64,000 nucleotides of DNA from Limnohabitans sp. B9-3 (GCF_002778325.1 NZ_NESI01000006.1:1-64000); one strand, 5' to 3'. Positions 48,239 through 57,312 are shown, counted from the stretch's first letter. The notes: generated by a model from the sequence alone, not told the origin. Numbers and translations are program-made.

Positions 48239-48242
48239 GCCC

Positions 48243-48261
48243 CTGCCCGTCAAACGGGCAG
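48243..48261 (+). terminator. Stem-loop after the dioxygenase-rhodanese gene
   Basis: CTGCCCGT-CAA-ACGGGCAG is a perfect 8-bp stem 5 bases after the stop codon. It is not followed by a T run, so termination is uncertain; it could instead protect the 3' end of the message. Confidence 0.4.
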
Positions 48262-48320
48262 AGAAAAATTGCTACAGTCCCACCCCAATTGCAACGTTTA
48301 TTTCAAAGAAAAAAATCACC

Positions 48321-48593
48321 ATGGCACGCACTGTTCAATGCATCAAACTCGGCACCGAAGCTGAAGGCCTCGACTTTCCGCCCTACCCTGGCGAGCTGGG
48401 CAAACGCCTGTGGCAATCGGTCAGCAAACAAGCGTGGGCTGAATGGATGAAACAACAAACCATGCTCGTTAACGAAAACCGCCTCAACTTGGCAGACCAA
48501 CGTGCCCGTGACTACCTCAAGCGCCAGATGGAAAACCATTTCTTCGGCGACGGCGCTGACGCCGTGCAAGGCTACGTGCCCCCCAACGCCTGA
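48321..48593 (+). CDS. yggX: Fe(II)-trafficking protein YggX
   Basis: The protein has 90 aa, exactly the family length. The N-terminus [20 protein letters not shown] has the conserved Cys. [20 protein letters not shown] and the end [16 protein letters not shown] are diagnostic. YggX is a cytoplasmic protein linked to iron handling and protection of Fe-S clusters from oxidants. The next gene begins directly after its stop. Confidence 0.96.
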   Translation: MARTVQCIKLGTEAEGLDFPPYPGELGKRLWQSVSKQAWAEWMKQQTMLVNENRLNLADQRARDYLKRQMENHFFGDGADAVQGYVPPNA

Positions 48594-50360
48594 TTGGGCG
48601 TGACGCCCACGCCTCCACAAGCTTCGTTGGCCCAAGCTTGGCACGCGAAGTCTGAGCATGGCCATGCTTGGCAAGGCCACACCAGCTGGTGCGTGGCGCA
48701 AGGCGACCTCAACCTTCCCGCTTTTTTAGCAACATGGCACGCTTGGACGCTGGACCCGCAGCGGCCCACCCATTTGCATGTCTTGGCACTGAGCCACAAC
48801 GCTGCATCTGTCCACGCAGCGTGTCGTGTTGCAAGAACCACGATAGCCGCCTACGCCCCCCCGATTGGTTTGGCCTCTGCCATTGCCACCCACTCAAGCA
48901 GTGGTCAAGCTTTCCATGCACTCGCTGACCTGCTGCAACAAGTGACAGATCAGTGCTGGGGCTTGCTACCCGGCATGCACCGGCTGCGTTTTGCGCATGG
49001 CCACGTCACGCTGACACTGTGTGTCGGCGATTCCCCAGAATATGCAGCGCTCATGCGTCAACACCCCACGGGACCTTGCTTGCCCCCTGCTGATTTAGGT
49101 TCTGAAACAGCGCGCACCGTCACCGTCATTGGCTCAGGCATTTCTGGTGCAGGCACCGCACGCGCTTTGGCCGAACGCGGCTGGCAAGTCACCGTGTTAG
49201 ATGCTGGCAGCACACCCGCCGCAGGTGCTTCGGGCGTGCCCGTGGGCGTGATCGCCCCGCACACCTCGCATGATGACAGCACCGTCTCGCGCCTCACTCG
49301 CGCAGGCGTGCGCTTGATGCGCCACACCTTGCAAACGTGGTTGAACGAAGGTAACGATTGGGTGTCGACTGGGGTGCTCGAGCGTCGCTTGCCCGGCAAA
49401 ACGCGGCGCGGTGGCGTGCCTTTGAGTTGGCTGAACGAACTCGCTGAAGTGGCCCAAGACTGGACCCACAAAGCGCCGCATCCTGCCCCAGACGATGCCT
49501 ATTGGCACGCCAAAGGCGCATGGCTGCGGCCTGCACAGCTGGTGCGTGCGTTGCTCGACCACCCGAACATCCGTTGGCAAGGTCACGCCAAACCGGATGC
49601 CTTGAAGTACGTGGCTAGCCATTCAAACGGCACAGCACTGGGCGACGAAACGCCATTTCCGGCAACATGGCAGGTCCTGCAAGCGGGCACCGTGCTGGCG
49701 GAGGCTTGCCGCGTGGTGATCGCCGCAGGTCCGGGCTCTGCCGCCTTGGTCGCCAGCGCCACCACAGACGGCAGCAGTCCACTCATCAACCCTGTACGCG
49801 GCCAAATTTCGTGGGGCTTGATGGCCGATTTACCCCATGGCACGCCGTTGCCTGCTTCGCCCGTGAACGGCAATGGGGCTTTTGTGCACAGCGTGTCCAC
49901 CGATGAAGGCCCTGCTTGGTTTGTCGGCTCCACCTTTGATCGACTCAACGACCAACCTGATGTGCTGGCTGACGATCACCAAGAAAACCACAGCCGCCTT
50001 GCAGCCTTGCTGCCCGACACGGCACACGTGCTCGCGCCGCTGTTTGGCGTGCCCAACACCGCACAAGGCGAGCCCACACACGCAGTGGCCAACGGACTCA
50101 AGACCGCACCTGACGCCCCATACACCGTCCGCGGCTGGGCTGGCATTCGCTGTGGCACACCCGACCGGTTTCCGGTGGTGGGCGCCGTGCCTCACGCGCC
50201 CGAGGGTTTGTGGATCAACGCCGCCATGGGCTCGCGCGGCCTGACCTTGGCCCTGCTGTGTGGCGAGATCTTGGCCGCCCGCTGGCAAGGAGAGCCGCTG
50301 CCTGTGGAAGCCAAAATGGCCAAAGCCATGGACGCCGCGCGTTTCACATTCAAGCCATAA
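48594..50360 (+). CDS. mnmC: MnmC-like protein with intact FAD domain and degenerate methyltransferase half
   Basis: The protein has 588 aa. Residues from about 175 form the MnmC2 FAD-dependent oxidoreductase: VTVIGSGISGAGTARALAER, then GASGVPVGVIAPHTSHDDST, ending GIRCGTPDRFPVVGAV and INAAMGSRGLTLALLCGEIL. This domain removes the carboxymethyl part of cmnm5s2U34 in tRNA. The N-terminal region of about 160 aa aligns in order with MnmC1 but lacks the SAM-binding ETGFGTGLNFL motif (here VAQGDLNLPAFLATW) and the usual DGFAP segment. It is probably not an active methyltransferase. The start is TTG 48594 or GTG 48600; neither is confirmed. Confidence 0.85.
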   Translation: MGVTPTPPQASLAQAWHAKSEHGHAWQGHTSWCVAQGDLNLPAFLATWHAWTLDPQRPTHLHVLALSHNAASVHAACRVARTTIAAYAPPIGLASAIATHSSSGQAFHALADLLQQVTDQCWGLLPGMHRLRFAHGHVTLTLCVGDSPEYAALMRQHPTGPCLPPADLGSETARTVTVIGSGISGAGTARALAERGWQVTVLDAGSTPAAGASGVPVGVIAPHTSHDDSTVSRLTRAGVRLMRHTLQTWLNEGNDWVSTGVLERRLPGKTRRGGVPLSWLNELAEVAQDWTHKAPHPAPDDAYWHAKGAWLRPAQLVRALLDHPNIRWQGHAKPDALKYVASHSNGTALGDETPFPATWQVLQAGTVLAEACRVVIAAGPGSAALVASATTDGSSPLINPVRGQISWGLMADLPHGTPLPASPVNGNGAFVHSVSTDEGPAWFVGSTFDRLNDQPDVLADDHQENHSRLAALLPDTAHVLAPLFGVPNTAQGEPTHAVANGLKTAPDAPYTVRGWAGIRCGTPDRFPVVGAVPHAPEGLWINAAMGSRGLTLALLCGEILAARWQGEPLPVEAKMAKAMDAARFTFKP

Positions 50361-50405
50361 ACGGCTTGACCGACGGTTACCCGCTCCCCACGCGATACTT
50401 CTGGC

Positions 50406-51818
50406 ATGACCGATTCCGCAAAGCCCACAACCTCGCACCAAACAGCGCCAGCCCCCGTGAGCTTGGCCGAAGGCTTTTGGTTTTGGCTCAAGCTCGGCTT
50501 CATCAGTTTTGGGGGCCCTGCGGGGCAGATTGCCATCATGCACCAAGAGCTGGTCGAGCGACGCCGTTGGATTTCTGAGCGTCGCTTTCTGCACGCGCTG
50601 AACTACTGCATGGTGTTGCCAGGGCCTGAGGCGCAGCAGCTGGTGACCTACATAGGCTGGCTCATGCACAAGCGCTGGGGCGGTGTGGTCGCAGGCGCGT
50701 TGTTTGTGTTGCCCTCGTTGTTCATCTTGATCGCGTTGTCTTGGGTGTACATCGCGTTTGGCGAGGTGAGCGTGGTGGCCGGTTTGTTCTACGGCATCAA
50801 GCCTGCGGTGACAGCCATCGTGGTGCAAGCGGCGCATCGGATTGGCTCTAAAGCTTTGAAAAATCAGGTGTTGTGGGCCATCGCAGCGGCTTCGTTTGTG
50901 GCCATCTTTGCGCTCAATGTGCCGTTCCCGTTCATCGTGGCTGGTGCCGCGTTGGTGGGCTATGTGGGCGGACGCTTGTCGCCCCACACCTTTGAAATCG
51001 GCGGTGGGCATGGCGCGAGCAAAACATCGTCCGGGCCTGCGCTGATTGACGACCACACTCCCACGCCCGACCACGCGCGCTTCAGCTGGGCGGGCTTGAT
51101 GCAGGTGCTGGTGGCGGGTGCCGTGTTGTGGAGCGTGCCGATGGGCGTGTTGTGCGCCGTGTTTGGCTGGGACCACACCTTCACGCAAATGGGCTGGTTT
51201 TTCACCAAAGCCGCCTTGCTGACCTTTGGCGGCGCCTATGCCGTGCTGCCTTATGTGTACCAAGGCGCGGTAGACCAATTTGGCTGGGTCACCCCCACGC
51301 ACATGATGGACGGCTTGGCCTTGGGCGAAACCACACCCGGCCCGCTGATCATGGTGGTGGCCTTTGTGGCGTTTGTGGGCAGTTACCTCAAAGCGCTGCT
51401 GGGGCCAGACCACCTGTTTGCGGCTGGCGCTTTGGCAGCGTGCTTGGTGACGTGGTTCACCTTTTTGCCCTCGTTCATCTTCATCTTGGCGGGCGGCCCG
51501 CTGGTCGAGAGCACGCACCGCAACCTCAAATTCACCGCGCCCCTCACCGCCATCACCGCCGCCGTGGTGGGCGTGGTGCTGAACTTGGCGCTGTTCTTTG
51601 GCTACCACTTGTTGTGGCCCCAAGGCTTTGGCGGCGCAGACGCGCAAGCGTTAGGCAGCGGCCAATGGCAAGACCCGCTGTGCATGGGCTTTGACTGGCG
51701 CTCGGCCTTGATCGCCTTGGGCGCAGCCCTGGCCCTTTTCAAATACAAACGCAGCGTGATGCAAGTGATCGGCGTGTGTGCCTTGATCGGTCTGGCCATC
51801 AAAACCCTGACACTTTGA
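50406..51818 (+). CDS. chrA: Chromate transporter (CHR family)
   Basis: The protein has 470 aa, the size of long-chain CHR proteins made of two homologous halves. The first half carries FISFGGPAGQIAIMHQELVE and LPGPEAQQLVTYIGW, and the second repeats the pattern as LTFGGAYAVLPYVYQGAVDQ with GETTPGPLIMVVAFVAFVG. It has about ten TM helices. Family members export chromate or otherwise move oxyanions. No chrB or other chromate-resistance gene is adjacent, so the physiological substrate could be another anion such as sulfate. Confidence 0.92.
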   Translation: MTDSAKPTTSHQTAPAPVSLAEGFWFWLKLGFISFGGPAGQIAIMHQELVERRRWISERRFLHALNYCMVLPGPEAQQLVTYIGWLMHKRWGGVVAGALFVLPSLFILIALSWVYIAFGEVSVVAGLFYGIKPAVTAIVVQAAHRIGSKALKNQVLWAIAAASFVAIFALNVPFPFIVAGAALVGYVGGRLSPHTFEIGGGHGASKTSSGPALIDDHTPTPDHARFSWAGLMQVLVAGAVLWSVPMGVLCAVFGWDHTFTQMGWFFTKAALLTFGGAYAVLPYVYQGAVDQFGWVTPTHMMDGLALGETTPGPLIMVVAFVAFVGSYLKALLGPDHLFAAGALAACLVTWFTFLPSFIFILAGGPLVESTHRNLKFTAPLTAITAAVVGVVLNLALFFGYHLLWPQGFGGADAQALGSGQWQDPLCMGFDWRSALIALGAALALFKYKRSVMQVIGVCALIGLAIKTLTL

Positions 51819-51828
51819 AGCTTTGACC

Positions 51829-53259
51829 ATGCACACCCTCTCGCAACTCCGGGCTGGAGAACTCCACGGCATTACCCGACTGCAATTGCGCGAGGGTTTG
51901 ACCACGTTCCCACCTGAGATTTTTGAGCTGGCCGACACGCTGGAAATTTTGGACCTGTCGGGCAACCAACTCACCGCCCTGCCCAACGACTTGCCGCGCT
52001 TGCACAAGTTGCAAGTGATCTTTGGCTCGGACAACCCGTTCACCGAATTGCCCGAGGTTCTGGGTCAGTGCCCCAACCTCACGATGGTGGGTTTCAAAGC
52101 CAACCGCATTCGCCACGTCTCGGCAAAGGCGTTGCCGCCGCGTTTGCGCTGGTTGATCTTGACGGACAACCAGATCGACACCCTGCCTACCGAACTCGGG
52201 CACTGCACCGATCTGCAAAAACTCATGCTGGCTGGCAACCGCTTGAGCCAGCTGCCTGAGACGATGGTGAATTTGCAGAAACTGGAATTGCTGCGTATCT
52301 CGGCCAACCAATTCACCGCCCTGCCCAAATGGCTGCTAGAACTGCCGCGTCTGAGCTGGCTGGCGTTTGCGGGCAACCCGTTTTGCGCGGACCTTGAAGC
52401 TTCGGCGCTGGCCAATGCGGCGACCCAAGCCATTGACTGGGCCGATTTAGAGGTTGAAGCCTTGCTGGGTGAAGGCGCATCGGGCTTGATTTACCGAGCA
52501 AACTGGACACCCGCCAAAGCGCATCCAACGCGCTCGCAGCACGTTTCATCGAGCGCGACTATTTCCACTGATTTGGCCGCGCCTGTTTCTGCATCAACAC
52601 CACTGGCGGTCAAAGTGTTCAAAGGCAGCCTCACCAGCGACGGTCTGCCCTTGAGCGAAATGGCGGCCAGCTTGCATGCGGGCAGCCACCCCAGTTTGGT
52701 TGCGGTACACGCGACCGTGACTGGCCATCCCAACGGCAAACAAGCTTTGGCCATGCCTTTGGTGACGCCTGATTTTCAAAATTTGGCGGGACCGCCCAGC
52801 TTGGCGTCCTGCACCCGAGATGTTTACGCCCCTGAGACCCGCTTCACTTGGGACGCCTTGTTGCGACTGGCGCACCACATCGCTTCTGCGGCACAGCACC
52901 TGCACGCGCGCGGTCTTCACCACGGCGATTTGTACGCACACAACATCCTGTGCACCACAGACGGGCGTGCCTTATTGGGCGACTTTGGTGCTGCTGCATT
53001 GACTGACCCGCATCAACCCGAAACGGCCTTAGCCCTGCAACGACTGGAAGTGCGTGCTTTTGGTTGTTTGCTAGAAGAGTTGTTGGATCGTACCGACTTG
53101 GCTCATCCGAACACAAACTCGGCACACGCACAACAGCAACAGCAACAGCAACAGCAAATTTTGCAAGCCCTCCAAATCGCCTGCATGCAAGCATTGCCCA
53201 GCCAACGCCCTTTGTTTGTGCAAATCTCGCACACCTTGAACCAACTGGTGAGCGCTTAA
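51829..53259 (+). CDS. Leucine-rich-repeat protein kinase
   Basis: The protein has 476 aa. Residues about 15-200 are leucine-rich repeats of the bacterial type (LEILDLSGNQLTALPNDLPR, LRWLILTDNQIDTLPTELGH, LQKLMLAGNRLSQLPETMVN). Residues about 210-470 are a eukaryotic-like protein kinase: glycine loop LLGEGASGLIYRA, Lys262 in AVKVFKG, catalytic Asp367 in HHGDLYAHNIL (HGD instead of HRD) and Asp385 in GDFGAAA. A nine-Gln tract interrupts the C-lobe. No signal or TM segment is seen. ATG 51829 was preferred over TTG 51823. The targets are unknown; the two neighbours (ChrA and cyanase) do not clarify its role. Confidence 0.87.
   Translation: MHTLSQLRAGELHGITRLQLREGLTTFPPEIFELADTLEILDLSGNQLTALPNDLPRLHKLQVIFGSDNPFTELPEVLGQCPNLTMVGFKANRIRHVSAKALPPRLRWLILTDNQIDTLPTELGHCTDLQKLMLAGNRLSQLPETMVNLQKLELLRISANQFTALPKWLLELPRLSWLAFAGNPFCADLEASALANAATQAIDWADLEVEALLGEGASGLIYRANWTPAKAHPTRSQHVSSSATISTDLAAPVSASTPLAVKVFKGSLTSDGLPLSEMAASLHAGSHPSLVAVHATVTGHPNGKQALAMPLVTPDFQNLAGPPSLASCTRDVYAPETRFTWDALLRLAHHIASAAQHLHARGLHHGDLYAHNILCTTDGRALLGDFGAAALTDPHQPETALALQRLEVRAFGCLLEELLDRTDLAHPNTNSAHAQQQQQQQQQILQALQIACMQALPSQRPLFVQISHTLNQLVSA
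53131..53157 (+). repeat. CAA/CAG trinucleotide run encoding poly-Gln
   Basis: Nine alternating CAA and CAG codons form a 6-base (CAACAG) tandem repeat inside the kinase C-lobe region. The run lies in a predicted loop after the HAHPNTNS-like linker. Copy-number slippage would change only the loop length. Confidence 0.9.
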
Positions 53260-53378
53260 GGCAAGCGGCCGAAATACGCGCACCAAACCGGGTCAAAAAC
53301 CCTCCGAAGTGGCACCATGCGCATGGCCCAGCCCTTGCTAATTGGATTGAAACACCAGTTAATTAAAGGGCAAGCACC

Positions 53379-53822
53379 ATGAACCGCAAGGACGTGACAG
53401 AAAAAATCATTGGCACCAAAGTGTCCAAAGGCATCAAGTGGGAAGATGTGGCCAAAAAAGTGGGTCTATCCAAAGAATGGACCACCGCCGCCTGCTTGGG
53501 CCAAATGACCTTGGATGAAAAACAAGCCAAAGTAATTGGCAAGATCTTTGGCCTCAACGCCGAAGAACAAAAGTGGCTGCAAGTCGTGCCCTACAAAGGA
53601 TCGCTGCCCACGCCCGTGCCCACCGACCCCTTGATTTACCGTTGGTACGAGATCGTCAGCGTGTACGGCACCACCATCAAAGAGCTGATTCACGAAGAGT
53701 TTGGCGACGGCATCATGAGCGCCATCGACTTCTCCATGGACATCGTGCGCCAACCCGACCCCAAAGGCGACCGCGTGAATGTGGTGCTGTCGGGTAAGTT
53801 TTTGCCTTACAAGCAGTATTGA
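53379..53822 (+). CDS. cynS: Cyanate hydratase (cyanase)
   Basis: The protein has 147 aa. It converts cyanate and bicarbonate to ammonia and CO2. The catalytic triad residues sit in the expected motifs: Arg88 and Glu91 in IYRWYEIVSVYGTTIKELIH, and Ser114 in FGDGIMSAIDFS. The N-terminal helix-turn-helix-like region (KWEDVAKKVGLSKEWTTAAC) is normal for the family. No cynR or cyanate transporter is adjacent, so it stands alone and is probably expressed from a promoter in the 119-base space upstream. A strong terminator follows. Confidence 0.96.
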   Translation: MNRKDVTEKIIGTKVSKGIKWEDVAKKVGLSKEWTTAACLGQMTLDEKQAKVIGKIFGLNAEEQKWLQVVPYKGSLPTPVPTDPLIYRWYEIVSVYGTTIKELIHEEFGDGIMSAIDFSMDIVRQPDPKGDRVNVVLSGKFLPYKQY

Positions 53823-53836
53823 GCGCTAGACCAAAT

Positions 53837-53873
53837 AAAAAACCCTCACTACATGACGTAGTAAGGGTTTTTT
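53837..53873. terminator. Bidirectional terminator after cynS
   Basis: An imperfect stem (AACCCTCACTAC / GTAGTAAGGGTT) with loop ATGAC is flanked by an A run and a T run. It can end both cynS and the convergent small lipoprotein gene. Confidence 0.85.
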
Positions 53874-53894
53874 AGATTGAAAAACTGTGACGGA

Positions 53895-54209
53895 TTAGCG
53901 AGGCAATTCGCACTTTTGCTGCATCATCATGTTGGTTAGGTGAACTTTACGGTTGTCAGCAGCTGAGATAGCCTCGTTTGCATTCATGTGCGTCCCAACG
54001 ATGGCAGGCCAAAACAGCAAGCGCGCAACGTTGCCACCTGTTACGCCTTTTTCAGCATCGGCTTCTTTCTTGAAGCGCTCAGCTTCTGCAAGCTCGTTTT
54101 GTAATTGAGGACACGTCAAAGACGAATCGTTGGGTTTGATGGTTTGAACCACAGTGGGCGAAGCGCAACCTGCTAGAACGACCAACAATACTAAAGTTAA
54201 TTTTTTCAT
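53895..54209 (-). CDS. Small lipoprotein, function unknown
   Basis: The protein has 104 aa. The lipobox is clear (LTLVLLVVLAGCASPTV). After it come a helical, charged segment (CPQLQNELAEAERFKKEADA), a short hydrophobic patch (VARLLFWPAIVGTHMNANEA) and an end with a Cys (MMMQQKCELPR). Such proteins are common around phage or metal-stress genes, but I do not recognise a family. The region upstream (54210-54275) is AT-rich, unlike the surroundings, and may be its promoter or a sign of foreign origin. Confidence 0.75.
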   Translation of the reverse strand: MKKLTLVLLVVLAGCASPTVVQTIKPNDSSLTCPQLQNELAEAERFKKEADAEKGVTGGNVARLLFWPAIVGTHMNANEAISAADNRKVHLTNMMMQQKCELPR

Positions 54210-54274
54210 GATACTTTTGTGTTAAAAAAATTTAGTATATATCTTTAAATTAATTTCTTTTAGTCCAAATTAAG

Positions 54275-54310
54275 AAAAAAGGGGCTGACCCCCAACGGTG
54301 TCAGCCCCTT
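54275..54310 (-). terminator. Terminator of the DUF3297 gene
   Basis: On the minus strand, GGGGCTGAC and GTCAGCCCC arms are followed by TTTTTTCTT. The sequence ends the DUF3297 gene 21 bases upstream. Its GGGGCTGACCCC arms recall the hrpA palindromes but are not identical to them. Confidence 0.8.
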
Positions 54311-54330
54311 TGTCGCATGCGGCAATCGGT

Positions 54331-54579
54331 TTATTTGTAAAACGCTTCCACTTTGCCCTTGATCTTAATAACCAGCGGGTTGCCCTTGCGGTCACGGGTT
54401 TTAGCCACAGGCACGCGGACCCAGCCTTCGCTGATGCTGTATTCCTCCACGTCAAAGCGCTCTTTGTCGTTGAAGCGAATGCCAATGTCGTGCTCAAACA
54501 CGGCGGCAATGTGGTGGGGGCTGCGCGGGTCGACAGACAGGCGGTCGGGCAATTCGGGGCGGGTGGTAGGTTCAGTCAT
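54331..54579 (-). CDS. DUF3297 family small protein
   Basis: The protein has 82 aa and is a compact single domain. The sequence LPDRLSVDPRSPHHIAAVFE followed by IGIRFNDKERFDVEEYSISE and WVRVPVAKTRDRKGNPLVIK matches DUF3297, a conserved proteobacterial family with no known function. No signal peptide is present. ATG 54579 was chosen from family length. It is monocistronic and divergent from the tauE-cys operon. Confidence 0.85.
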   Translation of the reverse strand: MTEPTTRPELPDRLSVDPRSPHHIAAVFEHDIGIRFNDKERFDVEEYSISEGWVRVPVAKTRDRKGNPLVIKIKGKVEAFYK

Positions 54580-54681
54580 AACCGTTGATTTTCCATGATT
54601 TACAGGCCTACTTAGCCGCAACCGCCAAGCCTGCCAAGCCCCTTATTCTCCAAAAGCATATATGTACAACGAAAAAATCGT

Positions 54682-54709
54682 TTGTTTTGGCATAAAGAGC
54701 CCCTACAGT
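54682..54709 (+). promoter_or_regulatory. Possible promoter of the sulfate assimilation operon
   Basis: TTGTTT, a 16-base spacer and TACAGT lie just before the tauE-like start at 54717. Initiation here would give an almost leaderless transcript. AT-rich sequence with TATATGTACAACG upstream could hold a CysB-type site, but no consensus is strict enough to prove it. Confidence 0.35.
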
Positions 54710-54716
54710 CCGTGCC

Positions 54717-55508
54717 ATGCAAGATTTTGGATTTGTCTTTGCCGGCTTCTTTGTCGGCCTCATCGTGGGTTTAACAGGCGTGGGCGGTGGCTCATTGATG
54801 ACGCCGATTTTGATTTTCTTCTTTGGCATCAAGCCTTACATGGCCGTGGGCACCGATTTGTTGTTCGCGGCCTTCACCAAAGCGGGCGGTACCTTTAGCT
54901 TTGCGCGCCAACGCTTGGTGCCTTGGCGCGTAGTGATGGCGTTGTGCGCTGGCAGCTTGCCAGCCTCTGCAGCCACACTGTGGGTGCTACACAACGTAGG
55001 GCCGTCTGACCCCGCCGTGCAAAAAGTGATGACCTTCACCCTCGGCCTAGCGCTGTTGTTGACTGCCTGCGCCATGCTATTTAAGGTGATTCGCGGCAAA
55101 CAAGCCCCGGTGGTGCTGGCCGAGGAAAACTTAAACGCAGCCACCCAACCCCGTCATTGGGCCCTGCCCCTGTTGTTTGGCGCTGTGATCGGCACTTTGG
55201 TGACCCTCACGTCTGTCGGCGCAGGAGCCATTGGCGTGACGGTGCTTATGATCCTTTACCCGCAATTGCCGCTGTCCCGTATCGTGGCCGCTGACATTGC
55301 TTATGCCGTGCCACTGACTTTGGTCGCTGGTTTGGGCCATGCCTCGTTGGGCTCGGTGGATTGGTCGTTGTTGTCGCTCTTGTTGGCAGGCTCTTTGCCC
55401 GGCATTTGGGTGGGTTCACGGCTGATGCACAAAACCCCCGAGCGGGTGATTCGTTCCATCCTTTCTGTGTTGCTGGCTTGGGCTGGCAGCAAACTGGTTT
55501 TCGCTTAA
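54717..55508 (+). CDS. TauE/SafE-family sulfite exporter-like membrane protein
   Basis: The protein has 263 aa with about eight TM helices in two halves. The first half begins GLIVGLTGVGGGSLMTPILI and the second has VIGTLVTLTSVGAGAIGVTV, the repeated family motif. TauE/SafE proteins export sulfite, sulfoacetate or related organosulfur anions. Position 19 bases upstream of the sulfite reductase gene suggests a sulfur anion transporter, possibly for uptake of sulfate instead of export; direction cannot be told. Confidence 0.9.
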   Translation: MQDFGFVFAGFFVGLIVGLTGVGGGSLMTPILIFFFGIKPYMAVGTDLLFAAFTKAGGTFSFARQRLVPWRVVMALCAGSLPASAATLWVLHNVGPSDPAVQKVMTFTLGLALLLTACAMLFKVIRGKQAPVVLAEENLNAATQPRHWALPLLFGAVIGTLVTLTSVGAGAIGVTVLMILYPQLPLSRIVAADIAYAVPLTLVAGLGHASLGSVDWSLLSLLLAGSLPGIWVGSRLMHKTPERVIRSILSVLLAWAGSKLVFA

Positions 55509-55527
55509 TTTTTTGCCTGAGTTTCAG

Positions 55528-57312
55528 ATGTACCAATACACCGACTTCGATCAGCAGTTCATCCAAGCCCGCGCGGCGCAGTACCGCGACCAATTGAGCC
55601 GCCACTTGGCTGGCAAATTGCCAGACAGCGACTTTCGTCCTTTGCGCTTGCAAAACGGCTGGTACGTGCAACGCTACGCCCCCATGTTGCGCGTGGCCGT
55701 GCCTTACGGCGAACTCAACAGCGTCCAATTGCGCGTGTTGGCCCAAATCGCACGCGACTACGACACGCCTTCGGCTGAATTGATGGAACGTGCCCAAAGC
55801 ACACAAGACAAGATTGGTGGGATTGACGCGCCGAAGCTGACCACCAACTACGGCCACTTCACCACCCGCCAAAACGTGCAATTCAACTGGATTCCGTTGG
55901 ACAAAAGCGCCGACGTGATGGAACTGTTGGCCAGCGTCAACCTACACGGCATCCAGACCAGCGGCAACTGCATTCGCAACATCACCAGCGACGAACGTGC
56001 CGGCATTGCGGTGGACGAAGACGTCGACCCACGCCCCTACGCCGAAGTGCTGCGCCAGTGGAGCACCTTGCACCCCGAGTTCGCCTACCTGCCTCGTAAA
56101 TTCAAAATCGCCATCACCGGCGCCAACGAAGACCGCGCGGCCATCGAGTGGCACGACATTGGCCTACGCTTGCTGCGTGACGACGAAGGCAACGTGGGCT
56201 TCAAAATTTTCGTGGGTGGCGGCATGGGCCGAACGCCCATCATTGGCACGGTGATTCGTGAGTTCTTACCTTGGAACCAAATCATCAATTACCTTGAAGC
56301 TGTGGTGCGCGTTTACAACGGTTGGGGCCGCCGCGACAACATCTACAAAGCGCGTATCAAGATTTTGGTGAAGGCCGAAGGCCAACGCTACTTTGACGAA
56401 GTCAATGAGGAGTTTGACCGCATCTTGGAAAGCGGCGCCCACCACACCATTCCACAAACCGAGCTGGACCGCGTGACCGCTTGCTTCGTCTCGCCCCCTG
56501 TCGACGTGGTGTCCGACGAAGCTCAAGAAAAAGCCGAGCAAGCCTTGTTGGCACAAGCCAAGGCCGACAAAGAATTCACCCGCTGGTTGCAACAAAACGT
56601 GACCAGCCACCAGAACCCTGGCCTGCGCGTGGTCACCCTGTCGTTCAAACGTTTGGGCCAAGCCCCAGGCGACGCCACCGCTGACCAACTGGCCACCGCC
56701 GCTGACTTGGCTGAGAAGTTCAGCGCCGGCGAAGTGCGTGTGAACCACGATCAAAACTTGGTGCTGCCTTGGGTGCGCATTGACCAATTGGCCGATTTGT
56801 ACCAAGCCGCCAAAGCAGCTGGCTTTGCCCGCGCCAACGTGCATTTGCTGACCGACATGATTGCCTGCCCTGGCGGCGACTACTGCGCCTTGGCCAACGC
56901 CCGTTCGTTGCCCATCGCAGCGGCCATCACCGAGCGTTACCAAGACCTCGACGAGTTGTTTGACTTGGGCGAGATTGACTTGCACATCAGTGGCTGCATC
57001 AACTCGTGCGGCCACCACCACAGCGGCCACATCGGCATCTTGGGTGTCGATAAAGACGGTCAAGAGTGGTACCAAGTGACCCTCGGCGGCTCGGACGGTT
57101 CGTTCTTGAGCGGCCCCTCCAAAGCCGGCAAAGTGGTCGGCCCCTCATTTGCCGCTGCCGAAGTGGTGGATGTGGTGGAAGCCATTTTGGACGTGTACCG
57201 CGACAAACGCGAGGGCGCAGAAACCTTCGCACGCACGCTGAACCGCGTCGGTATGGACGACTTCAAAGCCGCCGCCAACGCTGCCCGTAACACCACGGCG
57301 CGTGCTCACTAA
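55528..57312 (+). CDS. cysI: Ferredoxin-type sulfite reductase hemoprotein
   Basis: The protein has 594 aa. The ferredoxin-like half domains have YGHFTTRQNVQFNWIPLDKS and GNCIRNITSDERAGI. The siroheme/4Fe-4S cysteines are in ACPGGDYCALANARS and SGCINSCGHHHSGHIGILGV. It reduces sulfite to sulfide with six electrons; nitrite reductases share the fold, but the neighbouring cysH and cysD favour sulfite. No flavoprotein subunit (CysJ) is present, so electrons probably come from ferredoxin or the reductase encoded at 61 kb. Siroheme would need the CbiX chelatase at 22.8 kb. Confidence 0.94.
   Translation: MYQYTDFDQQFIQARAAQYRDQLSRHLAGKLPDSDFRPLRLQNGWYVQRYAPMLRVAVPYGELNSVQLRVLAQIARDYDTPSAELMERAQSTQDKIGGIDAPKLTTNYGHFTTRQNVQFNWIPLDKSADVMELLASVNLHGIQTSGNCIRNITSDERAGIAVDEDVDPRPYAEVLRQWSTLHPEFAYLPRKFKIAITGANEDRAAIEWHDIGLRLLRDDEGNVGFKIFVGGGMGRTPIIGTVIREFLPWNQIINYLEAVVRVYNGWGRRDNIYKARIKILVKAEGQRYFDEVNEEFDRILESGAHHTIPQTELDRVTACFVSPPVDVVSDEAQEKAEQALLAQAKADKEFTRWLQQNVTSHQNPGLRVVTLSFKRLGQAPGDATADQLATAADLAEKFSAGEVRVNHDQNLVLPWVRIDQLADLYQAAKAAGFARANVHLLTDMIACPGGDYCALANARSLPIAAAITERYQDLDELFDLGEIDLHISGCINSCGHHHSGHIGILGVDKDGQEWYQVTLGGSDGSFLSGPSKAGKVVGPSFAAAEVVDVVEAILDVYRDKREGAETFARTLNRVGMDDFKAAANAARNTTARAH

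Noticed and set aside
49830..51647. A 605-codon open frame on the minus strand opposite mnmC/chrA
   Set aside because: It is antisense to two well-supported genes, has His/Arg/Gln-rich composition typical of frame shadows in GC-rich DNA, and shows no domain motif.
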